Origin: Branchiostoma belcheri
Lineage: Eukaryota > Chordata > Leptocardii > Amphioxiformes > Branchiostomatidae
DNA: 64,000 bases
NCBI RefSeq assembly: GCF_001625305.1
Contig: NW_017804342.1
Coordinates: 867,601-931,600 of the forward strand
Reading direction: 5' to 3'
The notes beneath the pieces are model-generated. The model made no database searches. It was not told the origin of the DNA and was given only the letters and a program-made list of their open reading frames with translations. The translations under genes and the position numbers were made by a program. The first letter of the stretch is position 1, and every line of letters starts with the position of its first letter. This document shows positions 1 through 11,306 of this stretch, piece after piece.

Positions 1-940
1 ATTTATTTGTACAAATAAAAAGACGAACATCAATCAACAAATATGCAAAACAAAGGAAACAAACTGTGTGCTGGAGGAGGAAAGAAGCCTATAAGGCTTG
101 TATAATGTAACCCTCCCTAAAAATTAGGAAATATCAATCATGAAACTAACATTATAAATGAACTAGATAAAAGCTAGATATAACTGATTCAGATTGGTGC
201 ATAAGCAAACGCAATGCTAAATGGACAAAAATATAAAAGGACATGGAAGTAATGTATACTACTCAGTAGTACTGAATACAACTGAAAATTTACACAACAG
301 GAATGAAAAAATGAAGAGCAAATTATTCAGATGAGTGGTTGTTTAGTAGACAATGTTTTAACATGTTCCTAAATCTTAACATTGATTTGCAGTTTTGCAA
401 TTTTTTTCTCAAAACAATTCCTAATTTGTGGACACCTGAACATCAAGGAGAACATTCTTTGCTGAGTGTTTGCATGGATATGTCTCAACTTATTCTGTTT
501 CCTGGTGCCATATTGATGAAAATCTTGAAGTGTAAAAAAAAAATTTGAATTGGTTTGGTATGCAAGAACTATCTATCATTAATTATTTACGGACGAAGAG
601 AGAAGCTTGTAGAATATTTATATCATATACAGTCAATATTTTTAGATTACGAAATAGCGATACGGAGGGGAATGTATAGGAAGCATTTGAGGCGATCCAG
701 ACGAAGCGTTTTTGTACTTATGGCTTTTGTGCTATCTGTCAGCAAAAAGTCAAGACCATAGCATGTTCAGGACAAAAGATACAAAAACCAAAAGTTCTGC
801 TGCAGTACCAAGGTCATCCACCAGGAGGCCCATATTTGACCTTGACCTGTGTCTTCGTAAGACTTATCAGCAGACCAAATATCATCACAATCCATAAAGG
901 CGTTATGAAGTTATGCTGACTACAAATGTGCGGAAACACA

Positions 941-976
<36 letters not shown>

Positions 977-1033
977 GGCGACAGGCCAAGAACAATACCT
1001 ACATTTTTTTATGGAGGTAATGAAGAGTTTTAC
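1..1033. other. No exon recognised; intron or 3' flank of the GT-GTPase gene
   Basis: AT-rich sequence with no convincing exon. It holds part of a dispersed repeat (about 735-1018) and an AC dinucleotide tract near 940-972. Because the exon at 1034-1347 ends on a donor, this stretch should be intron of the minus-strand gene, but the terminal exon or exons were not found here. Confidence 0.5.
735..1018. repeat. Dispersed repeat, copy 1 (with AC microsatellite)
   Basis: About 240 bases starting at the shared text TCAAGACCATAGCATGTTCA are near-identical to 2038-2275: same order of blocks, the same ending in a GCGGAAACACAGACAC stretch and a final ATGGAGGTA. Here an (AC)n tract expands the middle of the end block. 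It is non-coding and probably the 3' part of a non-autonomous element. Confidence 0.7.
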
Positions 1034-4000
1034 CGTGGCCTTGCCGAGCTCCTGACTTGACAGCTTCCACCAGGTGGGTCGGAACGTTTTGGCTTGCTGA
1101 TAAGATGAAAACGATCCGGTCAAACGTCACCTTGCGATCTACTCGGCTGAACCTCCTTCGGAGCTGATCCGGGGTTTGATCCATGCATTCTTCCATATTG
1201 GTGCCGGGTGGTATGCGGCCGTCAAGTGCCAGTGAGACGATCGTAGAGTACACTTCATCCATGGCATTAGGAAAGCCACCACAGTCCCAGAAGACGATGT
1301 TCTTCTTGTAGTCAGGCATTGGGTGTGGTTCGTGTACTTCTTTGCAACTGCATGAGGAAACAAGAATTCGGAGATCTCATACCTCCATGAAATATATGAG
1401 TTTTTGTAAATGTTTTTTTATTTGTCTCTGACATTGACTATGGAAATAAGGTCGCAATTAGCATAATCTAGTTTAATTTATGGTTTTCTAAATTCAAATG
1501 ACAATATTTTTCGTGTAAACGTCCTCTCCTTTGTCATACTTCATTTCAACAGGTCTTCATTAATTACGCAAATGACCTCAACATTTACATAATATATGTA
1601 TAGTGGTGCTAGCCTTTAAGTAACTAACACGTCACAAGGTATAAAATTCCCATCATTCACCAATTAAAAAAGTCACAGAATTTTGACATAATTATGCAAA
1701 TTAGGTCATCATTTGCATAATTGGTATCTGTTGATGTTCCGCCTGCCACAAGATAAATAGATTACATGTATAACAGTACTATTATATAAAACAGTGTGAT
1801 TATAGAATTTCCTCCCAAATTATGCAAATCAAGTCCAAATTAATATTTGCATTTAATTATGCACAACTCTCTTTCTGCTACCTTCATACCAAAAATGATG
1901 AAAATATGTCATTCCACTCTGGACTTATTGGCTTTTAAAGATTTTGCCAGAAAGTCTCCTGCAGTTCCAGGACAAGCTGCTAGGGGGACCAAACACACGC
2001 CACTTATTCCTGTCAGGATAAGCTATCTGTCATAAAAAAATCAAGACCATAGCATGTTCAGGACAAAAGATACAAAAACCGAAAGTTCTGTTGCAGTACC
2101 AAGGTCATCCACCAGGAGGCCCATACTTGACCTTGACCTTCGTCTTCCTAAGACTGACCAACAAACCAAATATCATCACAATCCATAAAGGCGTTCTGAA
2201 GTTATGCTGACTACAAAATTGTGCGGAAACACAGACACGCCAAAACAATACCTCCATTTTTCATGGAGGTACATGTAAATATCTTCATACTATTTACTTA
2301 AATTTGTTAAGTTCTTCTTGTAGCCTGGAATTGGGGGCTTTTGGTATGCGTCGTAGCAGCTCAATAAGGAAAATATCACCATAATGGACCTTATTTCTTT
2401 AAATATTATTAGCCTCTACCAGGCTTCGGGAGGTCGCTGGGAAGAGTAGAAATTACCCAAATAGAGATATAACATGTAATTGGTCGACTAGAGAGTACAT
2501 TTTGCCTCACCCAATCCATGGGTCGACAAATGTACCTTGGCCTGCTAACTCACTTGTACTTGCAATTGGTATACTATTCTTTTTTTGGCCAGTTTCTACT
2601 ATTTCCCCGTCGATCCGCACTGCTTGGCAGAGGCCAAAATATCATAATTAGTGCGCGAATTGATTGATCAATTGAGCATCGTCTCATGAAACAAACACGA
2701 CTTACTTATCATCAAACATGACAATTCTCTCCAGGCGTCTCGTCACAGTTCTGTTCCCTGCACCGTAGTGGGCCACATCACTCCAACTTCCAGTGACGGC
2801 CATGATCATCGAGTTGATAAAGGAGGATTTGCCCGAGCCTGGCAGTCCAACTAAGAGGAGGTTAAACGTCTCTCCAGGCCTATCGTGGAGCAGGTTGGTG
2901 AGGCGGAGTTTTACCGTGTTACGCAGCGACGCGATTTTGGAATGCTCTAGATGGTATAGAAGAGATGTCAACTTTACTGAAGATTTTTTTACATTCTGAT
3001 GTTTAACGCCAAGCAATGGTGCATGTAGTAACTGTATTTTAGATAATATTCAATTTTACAGGACTGGTAGAATAACAGTTTTCTTTGTACTTAAAATAAT
3101 TTGACATTATGTTGTATTCCTCAATAAGAAATTTTCATAAACTATGATTTGCTTGTTTGATAATCTTGAATTTTTTTTAAAGTCATAATGATCATGATGT
3201 TATAAAAACCTCATAAACATACCAACAAGGTGAGGTATAGCTGCTTGATACAAAATTGAAGCTCCTTGGGCAGGTGTTTCTGTCGTTTCAGTCCAAGACT
3301 GATTGGCCCTTTCAGTCACAGTGTCTATTTTATCTGAAGAATGTCCTGCCTCTCTGGACAACCCACCTGGTTAAAATAGTATACAGTACATGACTGTATG
3401 ACTCAAACTGATTAACTAGTCCATTTTCAAATTGACTGCTGGTAGATTTCATTGCATAATATGTGTGGTTTAAGTTTTAAACATTTAGCACAGTTAAAAA
3501 TGGTAACAGCAGACACAAATTGAATTTTGAATTTTTTGCCAAATTGCACTGGCCTACAGTAACCCCAAATCCATAATACTGTACATTATACTTTTGGCCT
3601 TCCATACTATCTGAAAGAAATTGCTCCAATATCTTACCTGACTGCAATGGTTTTCTGCTATCAGTTAATGATACGGGGGGTGCACTTCCTATCTTGACTT
3701 CAGATGACTGTTGTGTTCTGTCATCTGATAGATAAAAAATACATTTATATTCAATGAGCTTGACCAGCAAAGGAGATATACTTATATCATTTATCAGCAT
3801 AGGGCACTTGACAGCAAAAATTTTCAACCACTTAATTTTGCTTAATATGACAGGAAAAAATTAAAACCAATCCATCAACCTGTCAATCATAAAACCTGTC
3901 AATCAAAATGGTATAAAAACATCCAAAGGACTACAGAAACCCACTCTAAATGCTATGATTAGACTCCCAAAATGTGGACAATTGGGATTTAAAAATCCAA

Positions 4001-6726
4001 GATTTTTAGGGACAGCATGCCCTGAAACCCCCTATATGTGTTTTATAGGCACTCGCATTGAGCCTACAGTGTACCCCCCCCCCCCACACACACACACACA
4101 ACACATACACATACACACACACTTGGGAAGAACACTTTAAGATGCATCTGAACAATGAGTTCCCACACCAGGAAGAGGATTTAGAAGAAATCCCTGATGC
4201 CCCAGTTAATACAAAGGCCCACCGATAATGAGGGAGGAAATCAAAGGAGCAAAAAAGATCATGAAATTCAATTTGGAACCGAAGGGATATTAACAAAAAC
4301 CTCAAAGTACGGCTGTTCCATGCAAGCACAATTATTCTGCCAATTGCTACATATGCATGTGAAACATGGACCCTGAAAAAATCAGATGAACTTCTCCTGT
4401 TATCCTTTGAAATGAGATGCTTAAGAGCGATACTCTGTATCACCCTGCGGGACCGCATCCCAGATGCAGAAATCCGGTCTCAACTGGGGGCAGAATAAAC
4501 CATGGACAAGATATGCACTAGAAGGCTCAGATGGTTTTAAATTTTTGGGCATGTGATGTGAAGACCAGCAAACACCCCCAGGGTAAGCCGCGTGTCACTC
4601 TGAATCTGGTCTTTCCACCTCTTGGGTGGTCTTCCCCGGGGTCTAGGGGTTTGGAACTCCTGGTGGTAAGCCTTTCGTATACTAAAGACACACGCGGCTT
4701 ACCCTGGGGCTTACCCTAAGCAAAACAGAGACTATTGCCCTTGATAGAGCTGGCTGGAGGAACCTGACGGAGAGGAGCAATGGGCTAGTACCTGGCCTGG
4801 GCATATATAAGCAGTTAGGCAGGAAACCTGAGGGAAAAACTGCTGGTGAGAGCCCTTATCCAGCATACTACTCACCTGTCTGTATACAGCTGCAGATGAG
4901 CTGCTGATGAGACTCTTCCCAGTACTTTACTGACAGAAGCTTGTCCCGACATCTTGCTGCTCTTTCAAACTCTGTCTCACAGTTACTCAGTGACTGTTCG
5001 ATACGCTTGGCCCATTGCTTTACTTTGTCCTCATCATTTCCCTCAATGTTGACAACAGAATAACAGAACTCTGGTGATATCTTGGTCATGAAGTCTGCAA
5101 GTCCTGATTTATCGGAAACAAGGACAGGAATTCCTGCAGCAATAGCATCTAGTCCTGCAAGTTCAAATGGTTCTTCTTCAGAAGGTATCAACACAAGGTG
5201 GGCCTTCAACATGTCATTGTGAAGGTCTGTCAGTGTTCCATACGGATGAAGGGTTCGCTTCAAATGTGTTGTCTTGAAATGTGTCTTAAGAATGTCCTTA
5301 TCACTTGCTTGGAAGTCTTCTTCATTGATGCCTCTAATACCACACTCCATATTTTGTTTTACAGCTGCAATGTCTAAGGCTTTGACAACAAGATCATGTC
5401 CCTTCAGATTGTGGACACTCTTCACTCTACCAATAGACAGGACTGCCAGTGTCTTAGTTTCTTTGTAGATTGCTTTTGTGTGCTCAAACTTCTTGGATGG
5501 TCTTGGTAGAAACTCAAAATGCTTTGGCTTCTTGTCAGTTATAGCTCTGAACTGGTTCTCAAAGTGATCAAATACCTTGTTTCCAACAGAGAAGACCACA
5601 TCAGCTTCTTGTGCATTTTGGAGGGCAGAGTTATTTACAGTAGCAACCTTCTCATTCCCCTGAGTATCTTTTGATGTGTCATTATAAATAAGAACGACTT
5701 TTGCTTCTGGGCAACGGTCATGTTTTATGTTTAGTGCAGCCCTACTTGTGACATCAGCATGTCCCACAATGCTTCTTACCTTTGTAGGAAGATCTGGGTA
5801 TTTGGAACGATGATCAAATGTCAGCCAGTCTGGTGTTGGGTCAGTCCTTGGGTCACCTGGCTCAACTTTAGGCAGTATCAGCTCCACTCCATCTTGTTGT
5901 GCATCTTGTTTGTCCTTTTCAGTTGCATGTAAAACAGTACTGAACACAGATATGTCTGGTTCTGACTCCCTGATTGTTTCTGCGACCTGTCTGTGTAGGA
6001 ATGAGCTTCCAACTTTGTCTTTGCCATACTCAGTATGGACCAGCAAGACAGCAGACTCATCTGTGGGGAAGATTTGTATGATGTAAGTTATTAAACTCAT
6101 TTCAAAATGATGAACAGTGTCCCTTCTAAATGCTAAAACTTAGTAAAAGCATGTACTTGTAATTATATATATTAAGTGATTGTTTTAAAGACTTCATTTT
6201 TTTAAAAAGAAAAGAACACCAAAGTCTCATAATAGTAGTCCAGGATACATAATTATAAAATATTATTATTAATTGTATATTCTGTATGTGCCACTTTGAC
6301 AAACATGCCTTTGTAATGGAGGGTAATTCATTTTCTTCAAGGCAGTGGACTACATTTTGTAATGTTTATCGCTTACATTGTATTCTTATAGCAATACAAT
6401 TCATCGGCCACTTTATTGTGGTGGTGGATTGACAGTAATGTTTCAGCTATTCATGGGGGAAATAGTGCAACCTAAACCTCATTATTTTCGAAAAAACGTA
6501 ATACATGTATGTATCTTCACCAACTTTTCCAAATGAACTTTGACCTGTATGGAACATTTCTTTTTTGCTTATAATACCATCCATTTTGTGGAAATTTATC
6601 CTCACTAAATGGTAATAAATAATTTATTCAGCATATGAATGCTGTAGAAAGATAACAAATGATTCTTTTACCTTCTTCGTTAGAGTAAGTGTTGTCCAAA
6701 CTTCTTGCGGCAGCCATTTTTGTCAT
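1034..6726 (-). CDS. GT-B glycosyltransferase-like + IFI44-like GTPase fusion (3' partial)
   Basis: Six phase-compatible exons, 5' to 3': 6672-6726, 4876-6060, 3638-3724, 3223-3366, 2706-2976, 1034-1347; the gene continues past the left edge because the last exon ends on a donor (phase 1). The start is ATG at 6726 (or in-frame at 6715), with no signal peptide, so the product is probably cytosolic. Exon 2 (about 395 aa) looks like a GT4/GT1-type GT-B fold: an N-terminal LLVHTEYGKDKVGSS strand/loop, GRVKSVHNLKGHDLVVKAL at the start of the second Rossmann domain, and EEEPFELAGLDAIAAGIPVL in the donor-site region. Exons 3-4 are a low-complexity Ser/Thr/Gln linker. Exon 5 has a P-loop, GLPGSGKSSF, followed by TVTRR; exon 6 has a WDCGG (DxxG-like) motif and DRIVFIL, the layout of interferon-induced IFI44-type GTPases. 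The join is supported by phase only. Two adjacent genes are the alternative. Role unknown; innate immunity is a guess. Confidence 0.75.
1376..2275. repeat. Non-autonomous repeat element with ACCTCCATGA ends
   Basis: The element begins ACCTCCATGA near 1380 and ends TCATGGAGGT near 2272, so its ends are short inverted repeats. Inside are several ATTATGCAAAT/ATTTGCATAAT blocks and, at 2038-2275, the sequence shared with 735-1018. No transposase ORF is visible. It lies in an intron of the GT-GTPase gene. The same AT-rich, GCATAAT-type interior recurs at 26.6-27.5 kb, suggesting a related family. Confidence 0.55.
2411..2640. mobile_element. MITE, family A (CTCTACCAGGCTT ends)
   Basis: It begins TAGCCTCTACCAGGCTTC and ends in a reversed, complementary GCAGAGGCC-type end, with internal CAAATAGAGATATAACATG and CTAGAGAGTACA blocks. 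The same blocks appear in clear inverted form at 43062-43252 and in partial form at 14184-14310, 31078-31166 and 40988-41098. It is a non-coding palindromic element. Confidence 0.65.
4140..4575 (+). pseudogene. Non-LTR retrotransposon (LINE) C-terminal remnant, 5' block
   Basis: Translation of the plus strand gives the typical C-terminal tail of LINE reverse transcriptases: ATYACETWTLKKSDELLLL, then FEMRCLRAIL, then RDRIPDAEIRSQLG and, after a stop and frame change, RRLRWFGHVM. Stops and frameshifts show that it is dead. It lies in the intron between exons 2 and 3 of the minus-strand GT-GTPase gene. The remnant resumes after a hairpin insertion (about 4576-4720). Confidence 0.75.
4576..4720. 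mobile_element. Hairpin MITE nested in the LINE remnant
   Basis: The left end carries CAGGGTAAGCCGCGTGT and the right end the reverse complement, ACACGCGGCTTACCCTG, around a roughly 100-base core with further imperfect self-complementarity. It splits the LINE tail, whose next block follows at about 4725 (GATAGAGCTGGCTGGAGGAA, reading DRAGWR). Confidence 0.75.
4721..4860 (+). pseudogene. LINE remnant, 3' block
   Basis: It encodes IDRAGWRNLTERS, the conserved D-x-x-x-W-R tail seen at the extreme C-terminus of many LINE polyproteins. It continues the block at 4140-4575 after the nested hairpin insertion and abuts exon 2 of the GT-GTPase gene. Confidence 0.55.
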
Positions 6727-6869
6727 TATTGTTTGCCTGTGTTAACCGCCGAAATGAGTCCTTAGCATGGTTCACAGAATTTATCATAGCGCAGTCAGAA
6801 TCGGGAAAGCCAGGCTGAAATATATGTCGTTGTAATCCTTACAAGTCAGGGAACCTCGGGTAGTTCACT

Positions 6870-9800
6870 TGAAGATCACACTTGTACACAAAAACGAGCT
6901 TTGTAGCGTCAAAGTTGACTCATTTCCATTTTTCGGCGAGGTTTCCGCCATTGGATTTCCGTCAAAATACGCACCCTATGGGGGTTTCGCGGTATCTGGT
7001 TGCATCTGTTTCCGGGTCACGTCCAGCGACGTCATTACCCGGCGAAGGGCCGCTGCCAAGCCAAGGGCAGTGTACTGCGCAATACTCACCCTTTCGGGAA
7101 ATAATGCTCAAGAATTATATATATGGCTCTTTTGCTTCAACTGAACGAGCCACTGACATGTATGCACATGTGTAAAAACGAGTACGCTACATTTTGCCTG
7201 TATCGTGGCAAACACGTCGACGACAACACGACTTTCACCTGAATCACATTGCGCCCCGAAAATTACATAATGACCAAAATTGTTGTTAGACAGCATGAAG
7301 ACAGTCCGACTTTAAAAATCTCAATCGTTGCAAAATCGTCTCCCGTGTATATAATTGCAATCATACGGGTAAAAGTCAGGCTTCTTCGGAGTGCATAGAA
7401 GTGTATAAATATTGTCGCCCACCCATATAGGCTGATAGGACACCATGCATGAGTACGTGGGATACAGAAATCACATGATTTAAACATAAGTATAAAATAA
7501 TCATCAACTAGAAAGGTGACCTTTGCAAAGCCGTTACGGTTTCACAACTTCTTCCAAAAAATCCTTCACCCTTTGGCGAGTACTCTTTCTCGCAAAGGCG
7601 ATTAAAGGTCTGCCCTCCGCGTGTATCAGATAAATGATACACGCAAAAGTCGGGTCGTCTTCACTGGGTCGTCTTCGAAGTACCTTATGTATCATTTCAA
7701 TGATACGTGTAACAACCTAGGTTTTCCAAATTCGTACTGACTTCCAATATAGTAACCCCACTATCATATCTACGCATGTGTGAGACGGGTACACTGTACC
7801 AGCAAGCATTTAAATAGCTAATAGAAGAGTTACCACTTGGCTCTTAAAAAGCCGCGCCTATAAGGTTTCGCAACTTCTTCCCAAAAATCCAATTACGCTT
7901 TGGCGAGTATATTAGGGTCTGCCCTCCGTGTCTGTCATATAAATGATACACGTAAACGTCGGGTCGTCCTCGGAGTGCTTTTTGTATCATTTCAATGATA
8001 CGTGTAACTACCTAGGTTTTCCAAAGTCGGACTGACTTCAAATATAGTAACCCCACTATCATATCTACGCATGTGTGAGACGATAAAAAATCCCTTCACC
8101 CTTTGGCGAGTACTCTTTCTCGCAAAGGCGATTAAAGGTCTGCCCTCTGTGTCTATCATATAAATGATACACGCAAAAGTCGGGTCGTCTTTATCTCGAG
8201 ATTTATTCTTTTTTGAAAATAACAAGCTTTTTAAGAATATTTCCCTTTTTTTAAATGAGTCTTTGAGAGTTTTCCTCTTGGCTTATATTGTATCTGTACT
8301 ATTTAGGGTTTATATTAACTTAACATGAACTTAACATGAACACTGAAAACTTAAGAAAACTGTGACAGCTGTACTGCCATATATGTGATCTCAATACGTA
8401 TCATTAAACAGGTATCAAGAGTTTTTTTTATCTCAAGATTTATTACAACAACCTTTGTAGTTTACCATTTTACGGGCAACTCTGAACTGAGTCACTTGTC
8501 AAGACTACAAGACGTATATGGAACATACGGAACTTTCTGCTCATGCATTATGTAACAGAATGACAGTAGACTGGACGCGTTGAAAAATCTAATAAAGTTG
8601 TGTTCAACATGAAATTCAGATGAGCTCGGTGGCAGTTGACTTTACAACTTTACTACTTTCACTTATCTTCATGTGTAGTTGTTTATTTTCCCATTTACTT
8701 AAAGTGTGTCTTAGGAACTTATAGCTACCCGCACCAGGCCCTCCTGCACTACAAAACCAAGACCGCATTACTGGACTGTCCACATCCGACCTAGCGCTAC
8801 GTGCTAATCTCTTCAGTTACAAACAAGCTTTCACTACTTTGACATTTTAGATCCATTTGGTTGGCTAAAAAGAAAATTCTCACCAATAAAAACACACTTT
8901 CATATAGCCGTTTACTTTTTCACTTGGTACTCTTTAAGGGGTACACTCGGAGTAATACATGAATGAGACCTTAACTATAATGTATTAATAAAATAATCTA
9001 TCAAAGAAAAGAATATGATCTTCTCCACCATCTCTGAAAGTTTGGGCGTCGTACGTCAACGCACTCACCGGTGACAGGTGGCAAAGGAGTGATGTCATAT
9101 AGCTGGCGAAAGCGCCACCTACCTGTTTTCGGACAAAGTACACAAGCGTGCATATTTTTAATTTCTCTGACGCTTTTGACGTGTCGGTTAACAGTTATTC
9201 ACTCAGTGAGTCAATTAGTTTGTTCGAGGAGTGTGTTCTGTGCAGATTCTCTTTGTCAAAACCGGAATATACGTTAGAGTATAGTCGTGAGTGACACAGA
9301 AACTAGATATTATGGCTTGGAGGGGAGAAGCTGTTGACGATCGAGGAGGAATTCGATATTACTTTGTTTTCATTTGTGAGCAAGTAGTATTTATGTTATG
9401 ACCCCCTGACACTCCTCCACGCTCGACCTCTATGAAAAGCGGCCGAAATAGCGGCCGATTAGAGCATGTAACACTGTTACAGATCGAGTTGAAATAAAGG
9501 CTCAAACAAACAAAAACAAACAAGACCGTATCTCTTGTGGACAGAGAAAGTTTGTCAAGCTCAAATACACCTAGCCAATCATTCTGAACAAGCTTTTTAA
9601 GAGCCAAGTGGTAACTCTTCTATTGGCTATTTAAATGATTGCTGGTACAGTGTACCCGTCTCACACATGCGTAGATATGATAGTGGGGTTACTATATTGG
9701 AAGTCAGTCCGAATTTGGAAAACCTAGGTAGTTACACGTATCATTGAAATGATACAAAAGGTACTTCGAAGACGACCCGACGTTTACGTGTATCATTTAT

Positions 9801-10123
9801 ATGATAGACACGGAGGGCAGACCCTAATATACTCGCCAAAGCGTAATTGGATTTTTGGGAAGAAGTTGCAAAACCTTATAGGCGCGGCTTTTTAAGAGCT
9901 TTTCTTCATGAAATTTCACGCCGCAACGTTTCCTTCGCTCTTCGGCGTGTAATATACTAGTAACCGAACCTCGTAAGCCGTGACCCGGAAGTAGATGGGA
10001 TTAGCGGTATCACGGAAACCCCCATACAGTTCGAAAACCTACGCCAAAATGAGTTCTTAGCTAGCGAATAAAGGTCAACTTTGACGCTACAAAGCTCGTT
10101 TTTGTGTACAAGTGTGATCTTCA
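6870..10123. mobile_element. Large foldback-like element with long inverted arms
   Basis: The left arm begins TGAAGATCACACTTGTACAC at 6870 and the right arm ends with its reverse complement at 10123. Several further blocks pair in inverted order: CTATGGGGGTTTC near 6977 with the block near 10018; TCCGGGTCACG near 7014 with the block near 9980; and the AAGAGTTACCACTTGG/CATGCGTAGATATGATAG blocks near 7760-7850 with 9600-9690. No transposase-like ORF is seen in the core (8200-9590), and no clear target-site duplication is visible at the ends. It lies just upstream of the GT-GTPase gene's start. Confidence 0.7.
7510..8195. repeat. Tandem array with palindromes inside the left arm
   Basis: Three directly repeated segments begin near 7535, 7860 and 8085, the last truncated. 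Each carries TTTGGCGAGTA, a GGTCTGCCCTC block, an ATAAATGATACACG block, GTCGGGTCGTC and, in the first two, the palindrome-like TATCATTTCAATGATACGTG. Inverted single copies of the same blocks occur at 9690-9880 in the right arm. Confidence 0.7.
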
Positions 10124-10811
10124 CGGCCAATCGCCGCTATTAGTGACAGAATCGCCGTTGAGTTCATCACAATATCGATGAACTCAACGGCCGTGGAGTT
10201 CATCATTATAGTGATGAAGAGCACGGCCGTGGAGTTCAACAATCCACAGTCTTCTGATATACTTGCTCCCAGTGTATCTCGGCCGAATGCCGACGTGGTC
10301 CCGCCAGAGGCGGTGAAGCTCGCCCTAGAACGGACACATTATTTGACCATTACTGCTCTTTAAGTTGCTGCCACGTTAAAGTTGGTATTGCATATAAATA
10401 CAGAAATATCACCCCGTAATCCATGACCAGGCGAAGTTAAATTGAAATCACATTGCGTTCAGACGCAAATCGCGATGCAAGAAAACCGATTCGAAACCAC
10501 CTCTAGAAGTGGCTTGGGATCGAGGCGCTTTCAATGTGATTTGGAGCGTTCAGATGGAGCCACTTGAAACCGGCTTCGAGGTAAACCACATGTAAAGCGC
10601 CTTGGGTGACTTCACATAGACACGGCCTTAGGTATGACATAACATAGAAGCAATTAGTTATTACAATAATAAAATCATCTTAAGAGCTAAAAACTGTATA
10701 TATTTATAAGACTCTTGTTAAGAATTACGTTGTGGCATCAGACTTAATTAATAGGTGCTGTTTCTATATGTTATAGTGACGACATTGATCAAATATAACG
10801 GTGCTTTTTGC
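10124..10811. other. No gene seen; small GC-rich direct/inverted repeats
   Basis: Near 10148-10240, short units containing GAGTTCATCA and CACGGCCGTGGAGTTCA recur with a GTTGAGTTCATC...GATGAACTCAAC hairpin. The remainder is unique AT-rich sequence. It is the 3' flank of the MFS fragment. Confidence 0.5.
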
Positions 10812-11306
10812 TTATTTGTCCAACGATTGATCCAATTTTCCTTCCAATATGGGTTCTTCCCTTCCGTCGCCCTCCTCTGATACTGTGAGACTGTCGGCCC
10901 TGGGCAGGTTGCTGGAAGCCGGTAGACTTGCGCAGAGGACCGCCACGAGGATACACAGGACGGCCACCAGATAGAAGGACAGGTGGTGATCCAGCGGCCA
11001 GGGCAGCCCTGGCAACAAAGGAAAGAATAAAAGGCTGGGACAGAGAACCGACCGGTAACTTTTCCTTCGTTTTTAAACTGCCGTTGAAACTAAATTCTTA
11101 CACATGTTAACTTGGAGATTGTTGTGAGATGTGCGTGCCAGTGAGCTGCCGCCCTACCGTTATCGGTGGTCCAGGGGAACAGGTTGGCGCTCACCGCCGG
11201 TCCCACCAGCCGGGACAGCGCCGCCAGGGTCTGCGCGATGCCGTTAACAGTCCCCCGGTTGGATTGTCGACATAATAATATCATTATAAACATGGACTTT
11301 ACAACG
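10812..11306 (-). pseudogene. MFS transporter, isolated C-terminal two-exon fragment
   Basis: Exon A 11158-11306 encodes NRGTVNGIAQTLAALSRLVG followed by PAVSANLFPWTTDNG; exon B 10812-11008 begins GLPWPLDHHLSFYLV and ends at a TAA. The junction is phase 1 with good GT-AG signals. The T-V-N-G-x-x-Q-x-x-A-x-x-x-R-x-x-G-P pattern is typical of the tenth-eleventh helix region of ZIFL/peptide-nitrate-like major facilitators; exon B supplies the last helix and a cytosolic tail. Roughly the first 80% of a normal transporter is missing: the next sequence upstream on this strand is PINK1's 3' end. The start of exon A (acceptor near 11307) is uncertain. It is probably a partial-duplication pseudogene, although a chimeric transcript is possible. 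Confidence 0.6.

Noticed and set aside
4868..6100. Exon 2 of the GT gene as a stand-alone bacterial-type gene (recent transfer)
   Set aside because: It has good splice acceptor and donor sites in phase with flanking exons, so it is a normal exon here.
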